DNA from: Vitis vinifera
Taxonomy: Eukaryota > Streptophyta > Magnoliopsida > Vitales > Vitaceae
Direction of reading: 5' to 3'
Assembly (NCBI RefSeq): GCF_030704535.1
Contig: NC_081817.1
Coordinates: 7,694,001-7,758,000 of the forward strand
Length of the DNA stretch: 64,000 bases
In this document: positions 46,075 to 57,000 of the stretch, piece after piece
Numbering within the stretch: the stretch's first letter is position 1
Layout: each line of letters opens with the position of its first letter
Notes under the pieces: model-generated
Told to the model about the DNA's origin: nothing
The model's input: only the letters and a program-made list of their open reading frames with translations
Databases searched by the model: none
Program-made: the position numbers and the translations under genes

Positions 46075-47045
46075 AATCTGTTTCTGGTTTCAACAACAAA
46101 TTCTTTGGATATTTGACATTCTAGAGGAACAAGGGGATCCTTAACAGTCGGATGCTCCTGAGAAATATTTATTTACTGAAAAAGAGAGATTCAAGTTGCA
46201 GAACCGGCTTTTCAAGGTGCAAACCATACCCCCTCCAACCACCCCTTCCCTTGTGGCTTTGGAACTCAGTTTGTTACAAGGGGATATTGTGCCCATTCTG
46301 CATTTGTATGGTATGACATGCACACAACGGCAAATGCAAAATGTGGGGTTTGTTGGGGATGTGTTCATTACTTGTTGATTGTAGAAAAGGTACAAGCCAT
46401 TAATGAAAATTTATTATGTGAAATCAGTACTGTGGCAATAGAGATTCCAACCACTTAGGGTTTGTTTTAAAACAACCTGATACTTTTCAAGTATTCCATT
46501 TTGTTCTTGTAGAGATGGATGAATTTTGCTCTGAATGGTATCAGATGAGCTGAAGCTTTCCACACTGTTCAATTGTAGCATACAGTGCTTGTTTTGCAAT
46601 TTGATGAACTTTCCCTTTTGGTTAGTCTACTTCACTTATTAATGGAATGATATCAAAATGAATGATTTTGTTGTCCAGCTTCCATTTGTCGGCTCATTTC
46701 ATTTCACCCTTTAGTCTATTCCTTTAGGCTTATGTCAATTTCACTCTCTTGGATTGGCAATGGAAATACCCATGCTATAGCAAAATCTGGGTTCTCACAG
46801 AAGATTAAAAAATCTGAAGAAAAGAAAAAGGAATAGACTAAAGGGTGCTTTCTAAATGACCCTTAGGCATTGACTGCTTTCCTTTTAGGGCACGTGTGGC
46901 ACTTGGAAATCTATTTTAATTTCCCTGTTTGGATTACTTGTTAAAAATGAAAAATGTAGGAATAAAAGTTCCATTTCGATAGAAATCAAGACTTGATTTT
47001 ATCATGATTTTGATTCATGTTTTTTAGCACATGCCATGATTTAAC
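46075..47045. other. 3' flank of PDK1
   Basis: The first several hundred bases are probably 3' UTR. No gene is seen. Confidence 0.5.
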
Positions 47046-47048
47046 TTA

Positions 47049-47434
47049 GGCCTTATTGGGTAATTATTTTTTAAAACAGTTATAAAAAAATAATTTTTAA
47101 AAACTATTCTTTGATGCTTTGTATAACCAAAGTTTATTTGAAAACTTAAAATTATTTTTAACATGTCTTTAATATTTTTAAATGTGTTTTAAAAATAATT
47201 TTTATGTCCATAACTTTATTTTTAATTATTATATATGTTTGTATAATTATTATTTAAAACAGTTCTCGAAAAACAATTAAAAACAACTAAAAGAAGTTTT
47301 CTGAAAGCAGTATATTTTCTATTTTATGATAATAATAATAAATAAAAAAAGTTTATGATTGTCAAACATATTTTTCAAATTTTTTGTTTTAAACAATAGA
47401 AAACTGTTCTTGAAAATAATTGTCAAATAAGCCC
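47049..47434. mobile_element. Tourist-like MITE, third family
   Basis: Ends are GGCCTTATTGGGTAATTATT and, from the other strand, GGGCTTATTTGACAATTATT. An exact TTA duplication lies at 47046-47048 and 47435-47437. Confidence 0.85.
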
Positions 47435-47785
47435 TTAATTGTTATTTCTATTTTCAAGTATGAGAAAAATTATAAATAAATAAAAAAATTTGTAAGTTTT
47501 TTCTCTTATTTGCGCATTAAAAAAATATTAAATAGAGGAAGAATGCACTTTCTCCAAATTTTACTCATTTTTATCTTATGAAATGAAGGAAAAAATGCAG
47601 GAGCATTTCTCTTTTCTTTCTTTCTTCTTCTCCTTCTTCTATAACATTTAAATACGAGAAAATGGTTTTCTTGAAGTTTTTTTTCCTCTACTCTCTATAA
47701 CCAAACATGGTGTAAGCATATTCCATGTGATGTGCATTGAGTGAAAGAGAGGTTTTGTAGAAATCATACAATAAGACAAGCAATA

Positions 47786-47971
47786 ATGCTGAACAACTTT
47801 AACAGATGGTTTTCTCTTCTTCTGCTGCTTTTTATATTCACGTGGGCCGCTTCATTTACAGCCAGAATAAACAAGGATAGAGATATGGTTAGAAGCATAA
47901 ATAATTGCCCATACTGGCCGCCAGTTCTGACCAAGTTTGCTTTAAATATAGGATTTTCTTTAGCCCAATAG
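47786..47971 (+). other. Upstream ORF before the storage-protein gene
   Basis: An open frame of 61 codons begins MLNNFNRWFSLLLLLFIF and ends seven bases before the main ATG at 47979. The N-terminal half looks like a signal peptide (Leu-rich, then AASFTARINKD), as in storage-protein relatives. It could be an upstream ORF in the 5' UTR, an alternative first exon or a relic of a second copy of exon 1. Confidence 0.4.
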
Positions 47972-47978
47972 CCAGACC

Positions 47979-49998
47979 ATGGCTTCAGAGCAAGCTGCAA
48001 AATGTTTAGTAATAATACTACTATCAATCACCTTACTGGTTATTTCTGTGTCAGCTACACCATCAAACAAGAGAAAATCCTTGAACACCATCAAGGAAGT
48101 GAACCGTAAGGGGCCATACATTGGTCTCATCACGGTCTTTCCACCTGAAGAGGATGCTTTTTTCACGACAGGGGCTTTTGAGATTAACCCACATCACCCT
48201 TTTGTGGATCTTTCAGGTGGGTACCCTCCATAGACTTCTGTTGATTCTAAAAGGTTTGATTGAGTCAGGTAAAATGACAGTTGGGTGTTACAGGGAGGCG
48301 ATTCAGAATTGGAAAAGTCCATGGGAGGAAAGTCATCTATGTGAGATGTGGAGTTGGGATGGTATATACTAACTTGTATTCACTTTTTTAGTTCTTTGCG
48401 GGGAAGTTAGAAATCATTCCTCCTTGAAGTTCTTCTGTGAACAGGCTTTAAACTGATTTGAAATGTGTCATTGCCTCAATTAGGTGAATGCTGCTGCAGC
48501 AACACAACAAATGCTGGATCTGTTTGACATAAGGGGAATTGTCCATTTTGGTATTGCTGGGAATGCTAACAACTCCATGTCTATAGGAGATGTCACTATC
48601 CCCAAACAATTTGCTCATACTGGCATCTGGGATTGGCTGGTATGAGTAATTCTTTTCTATCTACAGTTGCTCTAGATCTTTTATGTTTTTACTTTGTCAT
48701 GGCAGCTTACATGTATCATATTGCATCGCTGATAGAAACCCAATGGAATATTGCCCTCCGACGATGTTGCTCACTTAGACATTGGGAGTTATAATGTTCC
48801 TAAAGGAGGAGTGAATCTCTTGGGACGTATTGGATATAGTTATGAGCAGTTCTTTTCTGAGACGGGAAAGCCTGACGCTGCTCAACCGTTGGTTTGGGCC
48901 AAGATAAGCCAGCATTGGCTACGACTCGCTGCTAAATTGGAGGTCAGATAGTAGATACTTATTTCTTTTTATGTCAAGATTGTCATGGAAACAAGGGAAA
49001 GGTTGTCATAGAATTTGACCATTATCAAGCAAACCACTCAGCCATATCATGACAAACACTATAAGAGAAAGAAGCCACCCTTTTTGTGGAAAAAAGAAAG
49101 GAAAATGATTTTCAAACACTTCATTTTTTTATTACTTTTTGATCAATGTCTTCTCAGTGAACAGATGTAAAATGGGAACATATGTGGCATTAATAAATAG
49201 GACTTCGCCAAAGCCTTTTATGATTGTCAAAAATCAGTCAAATGTAGTTTCCCATTGATTTTGATCTTTTTGTCTTACAACTTCAGGGCATGGAACTGCA
49301 ACAGTGTGTAAACTCAAGCAACTGCCTCCCACAAAAACCTAAACTAGTAGTTGGTCTTAGGGGGTCAACATCCAACATTTTTGTGGACAATGCAGCTTAC
49401 AGAGACTTCCTGTTTCAAACTTTTCATGTTTCATCGGTGGATATGGAGAGTGCAGCTGTAGCAATGGCAAGTTTCCTCACTTCTCATTCTGGTTTTCCAC
49501 AAAACTATTATAGCAGAGTTATAAATAGTTTCAGTTTACATTGGGCATGACTCTGTTGGCCTGGGTTTAGGCTAATAGCTTGTGTCACTATCACTCTTAG
49601 CTAAACCTTGAGAATGATTCAAGTCCCTTACTCCTAAGATCATACTTGGGCTGCAAAAGTTGTGGGAATTTGCATTCATCCCTCTTTGGCATTGAATTAT
49701 GCATGCAGACATTTCATCATTCTTATCAGTGGGGATGCAGTATGATGCATTTTGCGTTTCTTATTGTTCTTCTGAGGAATTTATATATCAGCCAAGATAC
49801 TAACTGGCATTGATGGTTTTTCAGACAACCTTGTCAAATGGCTTCCCTGTGATTGTGATCCGAGGACTATCAGACTTGGCTGGGGGACAAGCAGGGCAGA
49901 ACTCAATCCGGATATTTGGGCCCCTTGCAGCTCTCAATGCAGCCAAAGTTGTCGTTCAATTTATTAGGACACTCTCAGATGATCCTTCTCAACACTAA
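47979..49998 (+). CDS. Bark storage protein-like, phosphorylase superfamily
   Basis: Six exons: 47979-48216, 48294-48361, 48484-48639, 48736-48942, 49287-49466 and 49825-49998, giving 340 residues in frame. A secretory signal lies at about 1-27 (CLVIILLSITLLVISVSA). The rest is the PNP/UDP phosphorylase fold: GPYIGLITVFPPEEDAFF, RKVIYVRCGVGM, IVHFGIAGNANNSMSIGD, VDMESAAVAM and VIVIRGLSDLAGGQ. The family includes poplar and grape bark or vegetative storage proteins, related to nucleoside and MTA/SAH nucleosidases; whether this copy is an enzyme is unknown. Intron 5 uses a GC donor (49467-49468, GCAAGT) and an AG acceptor, and the protein motif is kept across the junction (AVAM then TTLSNGFP). 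All other introns are GT-AG. The nearby TE-split fragment shows the exon was copied at least once. Confidence 0.88.
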
Positions 49999-50616
49999 TT
50001 TTTCCTTCCAACATTGTGGTTCACCTATTAAAGCTAGCATTAGAATAATAAGAAGGAAAAATGGTTGGTAAATATATGATTACTTGTATTTCCTTATTAT
50101 CACTGTCAATTCCTACTAGTGAAGGCACTTTGAGTGTAGTAGGAGCTAAGATAATGGGCATATAAACTAGCATGACATCTATAGTTCTTGTACCATGGAC
50201 TGATCATTGAGAGGAAAGTGTTGTGAAGCCGGCCTCAAGGGCACTAGAAATATGACATCTCCATTAGCTTTATCTCCTCCTCTCAGAACCTCTGGGGTGG
50301 AATCTAATAAAAAATCTCAGTTGCCTCAGCCTGAGAATGAAAATACCAAGGAATGAATTTGGCTATCAATTGCAGTATTGGTACACATGAAATCCCGTTA
50401 AATTAAGAACTATCAAGCAGATCATGAATAAACAAAAAGGAAAATTAAAAGATATTTATATTCTTACAATCCCAATTTGTTTTACATCTCCCAGTACATA
50501 TAAAAAGGCCCTTTTGCAAAGTCCATGTGATTCAATCAATAAATTCGTATGTCTACTTTGTGATATATGAGCATTTTTCCTTGAATTGTGCTGTTTTTTT
50601 ATGATCACATATAGAC
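49999..50616. other. 3' flank of the storage-protein gene
   Basis: No gene is seen. The first part is probably 3' UTR. Confidence 0.5.
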
Positions 50617-50653
50617 GGTAACCATTGATTTGGGCCCAGATAAGCCAGCATTG
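50617..50653 (+). pseudogene. Storage-protein exon-4 fragment, left half (split by the LTR element)
   Basis: GATTTGGGCCCAGATAAGCC and CAGCATTG match exon 4 at about 48890-48918. The continuation lies on the other side of the retrotransposon at 53559-53601. Confidence 0.75.
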
Positions 50654-51237
50654 TGTCACAAGATGCTTCAAATGACCCTCCCCATGGGCTTATATAGGAG
50701 GAGAGAAGCTTCTAGAGACCCTTGGAGACATCCACACTTAGCCACTAGTGGGAAGAGTGTGGAAGGTTCTAGAAATGCCTAGAGAAGTCCACACAACTCT
50801 ACACTATGGAAGAAGGCATGAGAAGGGTCCAAAGCTTTCTAGAGAAATCTAGAAGTCTCTTGAATATTCTAGAATAGTGTAGGACATTCTAGAAGTCTCT
50901 TGAATATTCTAGAATAGTGTAGGACATTCTAGAATATTCATGAATTGTAAGGAACCCTCCAAGGTTCTAGATAGTTCCATTGGTGCCTATAAATAGGTGA
51001 GGGCCTCATTTGGCCAAGGCACCAAGCAAGTGAGCATCCAAGCACTTGTAAAGGCTTTCTTGAGATAATAAAGCTTCCATTCTTTAAGGAGTTGCCTACT
51101 AAGCTCTTAAGCTTTCGAGTCGCGAGTGTCTTAGCCGAGCAAGCTAAGCATTGGGGATCAAGGCTAACTTAGCAAGATCAAGCGTCTTGACTTGCCTAAG
51201 TGCCGCACGAGCTTAGTGAACGACTAAGTCCGTGACA
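50654..51237 (+). repeat. 5' LTR, 584 bp
   Basis: It begins TGTCACAAGATGC and ends GACTAAGTCCGTGACA. It has TATAAATAG at 50988-50996, AATAAA at 51067-51072 and two internal copies of a unit of about 40 bases containing TATTCTAGAATAGTGTAGG. Confidence 0.95.
50988..50996 (+). promoter_or_regulatory. TATA box of the 5' LTR
   Basis: TATAAATAG, followed by AATAAA 70 bases downstream, marks the U3/R boundary region. The same TATA is at 53309-53317 in the 3' LTR. Confidence 0.75.
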
Positions 51238-51239
51238 AG

Positions 51240-51251
51240 TGGTATCAGAGC
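51240..51251 (+). other. Primer-binding site (initiator tRNA-Met)
   Basis: TGGTATCAGAGC two bases after the 5' LTR end. Confidence 0.95.
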
Positions 51252-51282
51252 GCGGTTACGAGGTGGGCATAGCAAAGGAAGC

Positions 51283-52956
51283 ATGTCGGGTTCCAACATG
51301 GAGGAGACTAGTGAGCAAACCCGTGGGAGGGAGACCGAGCCTACTGCACGGGGCAGGAGCAGGAATGATAAATCTCGTGATGCCGTTGCCAACATGGAGG
51401 CAAGGTTAGCCAAGGTGGAGCTAGCCATGGCGGACACTCGGGAGGGGTTGGACTTGATCGAGCAAGGCATGGAGAAGGGCTTAGAGGATCTAAGGGAGCA
51501 GATCCAAGACCTTCGTGAGAGGGTGCTAGTCTCACAAGTTCAGCCAGTGTCGCACGAGGAGTTTGTGTCCTTCCAAGGAAAGGTCTTGAGCATGCTTGCT
51601 AGCATGGAGTCAAGGATAGAGGCCTTGGCCACTCGAATGGAGTCCCGAGACCAGGAAGTTAGGCAGGAGTTGGCCATCTACAAGGCTGCTGTGTCGGCAC
51701 AGGTCATGGCCACACAGGAGGCATCTAGGGTGGAGGTGCCGAAGCCACACAGGTTTAGTGGCAAGCGGGATGCCAAGGAGTTGGATAACTTCTTATGGCA
51801 TATGGAGCGATACTTCGAAGCTATCGCATTGACGGATGAGGCGACTAAGGTAAGAACTGCGACCCTCTACCTTACTGACACAGCTACTCTATGGTGGCGT
51901 CGAAGGTTTGCCGATATGGAGAAAGGCATTTGCACCATAGAGACGTGGGAGGACTTCAGGAGGGAGATCAAGAGGCAGTTCTACCCGGAGGACGTGGCTT
52001 ACCTGGCTAGGAAAAACATGCGGCGTCTTAAGCACACAGGCTCAATACGCGACTATGTCAAGGAATTCTCTTCGCTCATGCTTGAGATTCCTAACATGAC
52101 TCAGGAGGAGTTGCTATTCAACTTCATGGATAACCTGCAAGGGTGGGCCGAGCAGGAATTAAGGCGTCTAGGTGTTCAAGACTTAGCCACTGCTATGGCA
52201 ATAGCAGAATCCTTAGCGGATTATAAGAGGGGAGACTCCTCCAAGATTGAGTCTTTGGAGGATAGCCACGCCATGGGTGGGGGAGACGAGGTTCCAAGGG
52301 ACCACAATGCTCCTAAAAAGGGATCAGGCAAGACGTCTAACGTCCGAGAAGGAAGGGATAAGGCGGAAAGGAAAGAGTTTACGCCTAAAATCAAATGCTT
52401 CCTGTGTGACGGTCCACATTGGGCACGGGATTGTCCAAAGAGGAAGGCGCTCAGTGCCATGATCGAGGAGAGGGAGCAGGAGGACGAAGCACATATGGGC
52501 TCAATGCAGCTACTAGGTGCCCTCCAATTCAACCCGAAGCCTAGTACGCCTGAGACCTCCTTACTAGCAGGGGTGCAAGTAAAGGAGGAAAAAGGGGAGC
52601 GAGCTGAGGTAGCCCGCACACACATGGAAGAGGTCACCAAGGGAAAGGTGAACTCAATGGGTAAGAGGAAGCAGCACTCTAAGCATTGGAAGCGCACGGG
52701 TCTGCATCCATCTGAAGCCTCACGGGAGAAGGAGGTGAAGAATATCCTGGCTGAACGGGTCACCAGGAGACAAGGGGTCCTTCCTGTGATAGAATATCTA
52801 GTCCAATGGAAAGGACTACCTAAGAGGCAGGCAAGCTGGGAACATGCGGATGCCTTGAGAAAATTCTGGAAACACATCGAGAGGTTTCAGAATGAGGCAA
52901 CGACGAGGACGTCGACGGCATTGGTGGGGGAGAGTGTCACAAGATGCTTCAAATGA
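51283..52956 (+). CDS. Gag-zinc knuckle-chromodomain polyprotein, pol lost
   Basis: 557 residues. An N-terminal basic region is followed by a coiled coil at about 35-90 (heptad-like LDLIEQGMEKGLEDLREQI). The retrotransposon Gag domain lies at about 165-310 with LWHMERYFEAIAL, TLWWRRRFADME, WEDFRREIKRQFYPE and FMDNLQGWAEQEL. A zinc knuckle of form CX2CX3HX4C lies at about 372-384 (CFLCDGPHWARDC). After a 100-residue linker, a chromodomain-like segment lies at about 484-545 with EVKNILAERVTRRQG, EYLVQWKGLP and ASWEHADALRKFW; in chromoviruses this normally forms the integrase C-terminus. The frame ends at 52956, about 22 bases inside the 3' LTR. All enzymatic domains are absent. The start is the first ATG after the primer-binding site (MSGSNMEET); an upstream GTG frame lies in the LTR. 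The ORF is undamaged, which suggests recent activity. Confidence 0.9.
   Translation: MSGSNMEETSEQTRGRETEPTARGRSRNDKSRDAVANMEARLAKVELAMADTREGLDLIEQGMEKGLEDLREQIQDLRERVLVSQVQPVSHEEFVSFQGKVLSMLASMESRIEALATRMESRDQEVRQELAIYKAAVSAQVMATQEASRVEVPKPHRFSGKRDAKELDNFLWHMERYFEAIALTDEATKVRTATLYLTDTATLWWRRRFADMEKGICTIETWEDFRREIKRQFYPEDVAYLARKNMRRLKHTGSIRDYVKEFSSLMLEIPNMTQEELLFNFMDNLQGWAEQELRRLGVQDLATAMAIAESLADYKRGDSSKIESLEDSHAMGGGDEVPRDHNAPKKGSGKTSNVREGRDKAERKEFTPKIKCFLCDGPHWARDCPKRKALSAMIEEREQEDEAHMGSMQLLGALQFNPKPSTPETSLLAGVQVKEEKGERAEVARTHMEEVTKGKVNSMGKRKQHSKHWKRTGLHPSEASREKEVKNILAERVTRRQGVLPVIEYLVQWKGLPKRQASWEHADALRKFWKHIERFQNEATTRTSTALVGESVTRCFK
52920..52934 (+). other. Polypurine tract before the 3' LTR
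   Basis: TTGGTGGGGGAGAG runs directly into TGTCAC of the 3' LTR. Confidence 0.8.
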
Positions 52957-53558
52957 CCCTCCCCATGGGCTTATATAGGAGGAGAGAAGCTTCTAGAGAC
53001 CCTTGGAGACATCCACACTTAGCCACTAGTGGGAAGAGTGTGGAAGGTTCTAGAAATGCCTAGAGAAGTCCACACAACTCTATACTATGGAAGAAGGCAT
53101 GAGAAGGGTCCAAAGCTTTCTAGAGAAATCTAGAAGTCTCTTGAATATTCTAGAATAGTGTAAGACATTCTAGAAGTCTCTTGAATATTCTAGAATAGTG
53201 TAGGACATTCTAGAAGTCTCTTGAATATTCTAGAATAGTGTAGGATATTCTAGAATATTCATGAATTGTAAGGAACCCTCCAAGGTTTTAGAGAGTTCCA
53301 TTGGTGCCTATAAATAGGTGAGGGCCTCATTTGGCCAAGGCACCAAGCAAGTGAGCATCCAAGCACTTGTAAAGGCTTTCTTGAAATAATAAAGCTTCCA
53401 TTCTTTAAGGAGTTGCCTACTAAGCTCTTAAGCTTTCGAGTCGCGAGTGTCTTAGCCGAGCAAGCTAAGCATTGGGGATCAAGGCTGACTTAGCAAGATC
53501 AAGCGTCTTGACTTGCCTAAGTGTCGCACGAGCTTAGTGAACGACTAAGTCCGTGACA
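52935..53558 (+). repeat. 3' LTR, 624 bp
   Basis: Same as the 5' LTR apart from about eight substitutions and a third copy of the 40-base TATTCTAGAATAGTG unit near 53200. Confidence 0.95.
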
Positions 53559-53601
53559 ATTGGCTACACCTCCTACCAAATTGGAGGTCAGACAGCAGAA
53601 C
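53559..53601 (+). pseudogene. Storage-protein exon-4 fragment, right half
   Basis: ATTGGCTACACCTCCTACC then AAATTGGAGGTCAGA continues exon 4 and its donor (compare 48914-48950). Together with 50617-50653 it is a fragment of about 75 bases interrupted by the retrotransposon. Confidence 0.75.
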
Positions 53602-54069
53602 TCTACTCATATGGATTCTATTTTAATTCAAGGCAAAATGGAAAAATATGATGAACTCTTGGTGACATTGGAATCCTGATAGTCTGGTTCTTTAGTCTTT
53701 ACTTCCACTTCTGGATCCATCCTTAATTGGCTTGGCCCGTGGCTTGGCTTAGGGGCTTTAACTTGATGCAACTCCCACCTGTCCTGACTTGTTGACCAGT
53801 CCGATTTCTTCCCAGCCCGTTTGAGATGCTTCTAAGAGCTTTTCATAATTGCATGGACATCATTTTCCCATACTTCAGAAACAGTGCCCAAAGTCACCTA
53901 ACTTCCCATGGCCATGCTCTTACCTTTTTTAACATTTTGGTGGCAGGGTGCGGCCCCCACCTGCACAAGAATCCAATGTGGTTGACCCTCAAATTCTTTC
54001 CCACTCTTACGTCTTCTCCCTCATCATCTACTTCCCTCTCTGATCTCTCTCTCTCCCTAGAGATTAATC
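53602..54069 (+). promoter_or_regulatory. 5' flank of the NBS-LRR gene
   Basis: A pyrimidine-rich leader (CTCTGATCTCTCTCTCTCCC) ends at 54059, just before the ATG. No clear TATA box is seen. Confidence 0.4.
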
Positions 54070-57000
54070 ATGGATGCAGTTGGAGGAGCTGTTCTTTCTG
54101 CTTTATTTGGGGTGTTGTTTGACAAGTTGACCTCGGCAGATCTCACGTTTGCACGTCGAGAGCAAATCCACTCAGAGCTCAAGAAATGGGAGAAGACACT
54201 GATGAAAATCAATGCAGTGCTGGATGATGCTGAGGAAAAGCAGATGTCAAACCGCTTCGTCAAGATCTGGCTAAGCGAGCTCCGAGATTTGGCTTATGAT
54301 GCGGATGATATACTGGACGAGTTTGCCACCCAAGCAGCTTTGCGACCCAACTTGATTTCAGAATCTCAAGGCAGCCCAAGCAAGGTATGGAGCCTCATCC
54401 CTACCTGCTGTACTACTCTCATCTCTCCAACTGATTTTATGTTCAATGTCGAGATGGGGTCCAAGATTAAGGACATCACAGCCCGGTTAATGGATATTTC
54501 TACCCGAAGGATAGAGCTTGGTTTGGAGAAGGTTGGTGGACCAGTTTCTACTTGGCAAAGACCACCCACTACATGTTTGGTGAATGAGCCTTGTGTTTAT
54601 GGGAGGGACAAAGATGAAAAAATGATTGTTGATTTGCTCTTAAGGGATGGGGGGAGTGAAAGTAAAGTTGGTGTAGTCCCCATTGTTGGCATGGGTGGAG
54701 TGGGCAAGACCACACTTGCTCGCCTTGTGTTCAATGATGAGACCATCAAACAATACTTCACCTTAAGATCATGGGTTTGTGTGTCTGATGAGTTTGATAT
54801 AATCAGGATCACAAAGGCTATTCTTGATTCCATTACTTCCCAAACCACTGCCCTGAGCGACCTAAATCAACTTCAAGTTAAATTGAGCGATGCCTTAGCT
54901 GGAAAAAGGTTTTTGCTAGTTCTTGATGATGTGTGGAACAAGAACTATGGCGATTGGGTTCTTCTACGGTCTCCTTTTAGTACAGGGGCAGCAGGGAGCA
55001 AAATCATAGTCACGACCCGCGATGCAGAGGTTGCAAGAATGATGGCCGGATCTGATAACTATCACTATGTGAAGGCTCTGTCCTATGATGATTGTTGGTC
55101 AGTGTTTGTGCAGCATGCATTTGAAAATAGAAATATTTGTGCACATCCCAGTTTGGAGGTGATTGGAAAGAAGATTGTGCAGAAGTGTGGAGGCTTGCCA
55201 TTGGCAGCAAAGACACTTGGTGGCCTGCTCCGCTCCAAATCAAAGGATGATGAGTGGGAAGATGTATTGTATAGCAAGATATGGAATTTCCCAGACAAGG
55301 AAAGTGACATTCTCCCAGCATTGAGATTGAGCTACCACTATCTTCCTTCACATTTGAAGAGATGTTTTGCATACTGTTCTATATTCCCAAAGGACTATGA
55401 ATTTGATAAGAAAGAGCTGGTTTTATTATGGATGGCAGAAGGTCTAATTCAACAGTCGCCTAAAGGGAAAAAACAAATGGAGGACATGGGTAGTGACTAT
55501 TTTTGTGAATTACTCTCAAGGTCATTTTTCCAGTTATCTAGCTGCAACGGATCGCGATTTGTGATGCATGACCTTATCAATGATCTAGCTCAATATGTTT
55601 CTGAAGAGATATGCTTTCACTTGGAGGATAGTTTGGATAGTAACCAAAAACATACTTTTTCTGGAAGCGTTCGGCATTCATCATTTGCTCGTTGCAAATA
55701 TGAGGTGTTTAGAAAATTTGAAGACTTCTATAAAGCAAAGAATCTACGAACATTCCTAGCACTGCCAATTCATATGCAATATTATGACTTTTTCCACTTA
55801 ACCGATAAGGTATCTCATGACTTGTTGCCAAAATTAAGATACTTAAGGGTGCTATCTTTAAGCCATTATGAGATAAGAGAATTACCAAACTCAATTGGTG
55901 ATTTGAAACATCTGCGGTATCTTAATTTGTCATGCACTATAATTCAAGAGTTGCCTGATTCGCTGAGTGATCTTCACAATTTACAGACGTTGGTATTATT
56001 CAGGTGCAGGAGGCTTAATAGATTGCCCAGAGGCTTCAAGAACCTAATTAACCTTCGACATCTTGATATTGCTCATACACATCAGTTAGAAGTAATGCCT
56101 CCACAAATGGGGAAGTTGAAAAGCTTGCAGACACTGTCAAAGTTTATTGTGGGCAAAAGCAAAGAGCTGGGAATAAAGGAGTTGGGAGACCTATTACATC
56201 TTAGAGGGAAACTTTCCATTTTAGATTTGCAAAATGTGGTTGATATTCAAGATGCAAGAGATGCCAATCTAAAAGATAAGCACCATCTTGAAGAGTTACT
56301 AATGGAATGGAGCAGCAACATGTTCGATGATTCACAAAATGAAACAATTGAATTGAATGTTCTCCACTTTCTTCAACCTAATACAAATCTGAAGAAACTC
56401 ACAATCCAATCCTATGGTGGTCTGACATTCCCATATTGGATAGGAGATCCCTCTTTCTCTAAAATGGTGTGCCTGGAACTCAATTATTGCAGGAAATGCA
56501 CATTACTACCATCGCTTGGGCGACTTTCATCACTCAAGAAGTTGTGCGTTAAGGGCATGCAGGGAGTGAAAAGTGTGGGCATTGAGTTTTATGGTGAGCC
56601 TTCTCTATGTGTAAAGCCTTTTCCATCTTTAGAGTTTCTAAGATTTGAAGATATGCCAGAATGGGAGGAGTGGTGTTCATCAGAGTCATACCCTCGTCTC
56701 CGTGAACTTGAGATACACCACTGTCCTAAATTGATTCAGAAACTACCCAGTCACCTACCTTCCCTTGTAAAGCTTGATATCATTGACTGCCCAAAATTGG
56801 TGGCTCCACTTCCAAGTCTTCCCTTCCTTCGTGACCTGATTGTAGCAGAATGTAATGAGGCAATGCTGAGAAGTGGGGGTGATCTCACCTCACTCATCAC
56901 CTTAAGACTGGAAAATATTTCAAATCTTACCTTTCTAAATGAAGGGCTTGTACGTTTCTTAGGAGCACTTGAGGTTCTGGAAATTTGCAATTGCAGTGAG

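Larger units (their letters stand above)
50654..53558 (+). mobile_element. Non-autonomous LTR retrotransposon with Gag-chromodomain ORF
   Basis: It has two LTRs (50654-51237 and 52935-53558) with TGTCAC and GTGACA ends, a primer-binding site for initiator tRNA-Met (TGGTATCAGAGC, 51240-51251), one long ORF and a purine tract (GGTGGGGGAGAG) just before the 3' LTR. No protease, reverse transcriptase, RNase H or integrase core is present, so it needs another element for replication. The LTRs differ by about eight substitutions over 584 aligned bases plus one 40-bp unit, so the insertion is young. The flanking four bases ATTG are repeated. The Gag and chromodomain resemble Ty3/Gypsy chromoviruses. 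Confidence 0.92.

Noticed and set aside
48121-48372. 83-codon ORF in the storage-protein gene
   Set aside because: It is an out-of-frame reading through exon 1, intron 1 and exon 2.
50456-50671. Minus-strand ORF of 71 codons next to the LTR
   Set aside because: Spans the LTR boundary and the antisense of the storage-protein fragment.
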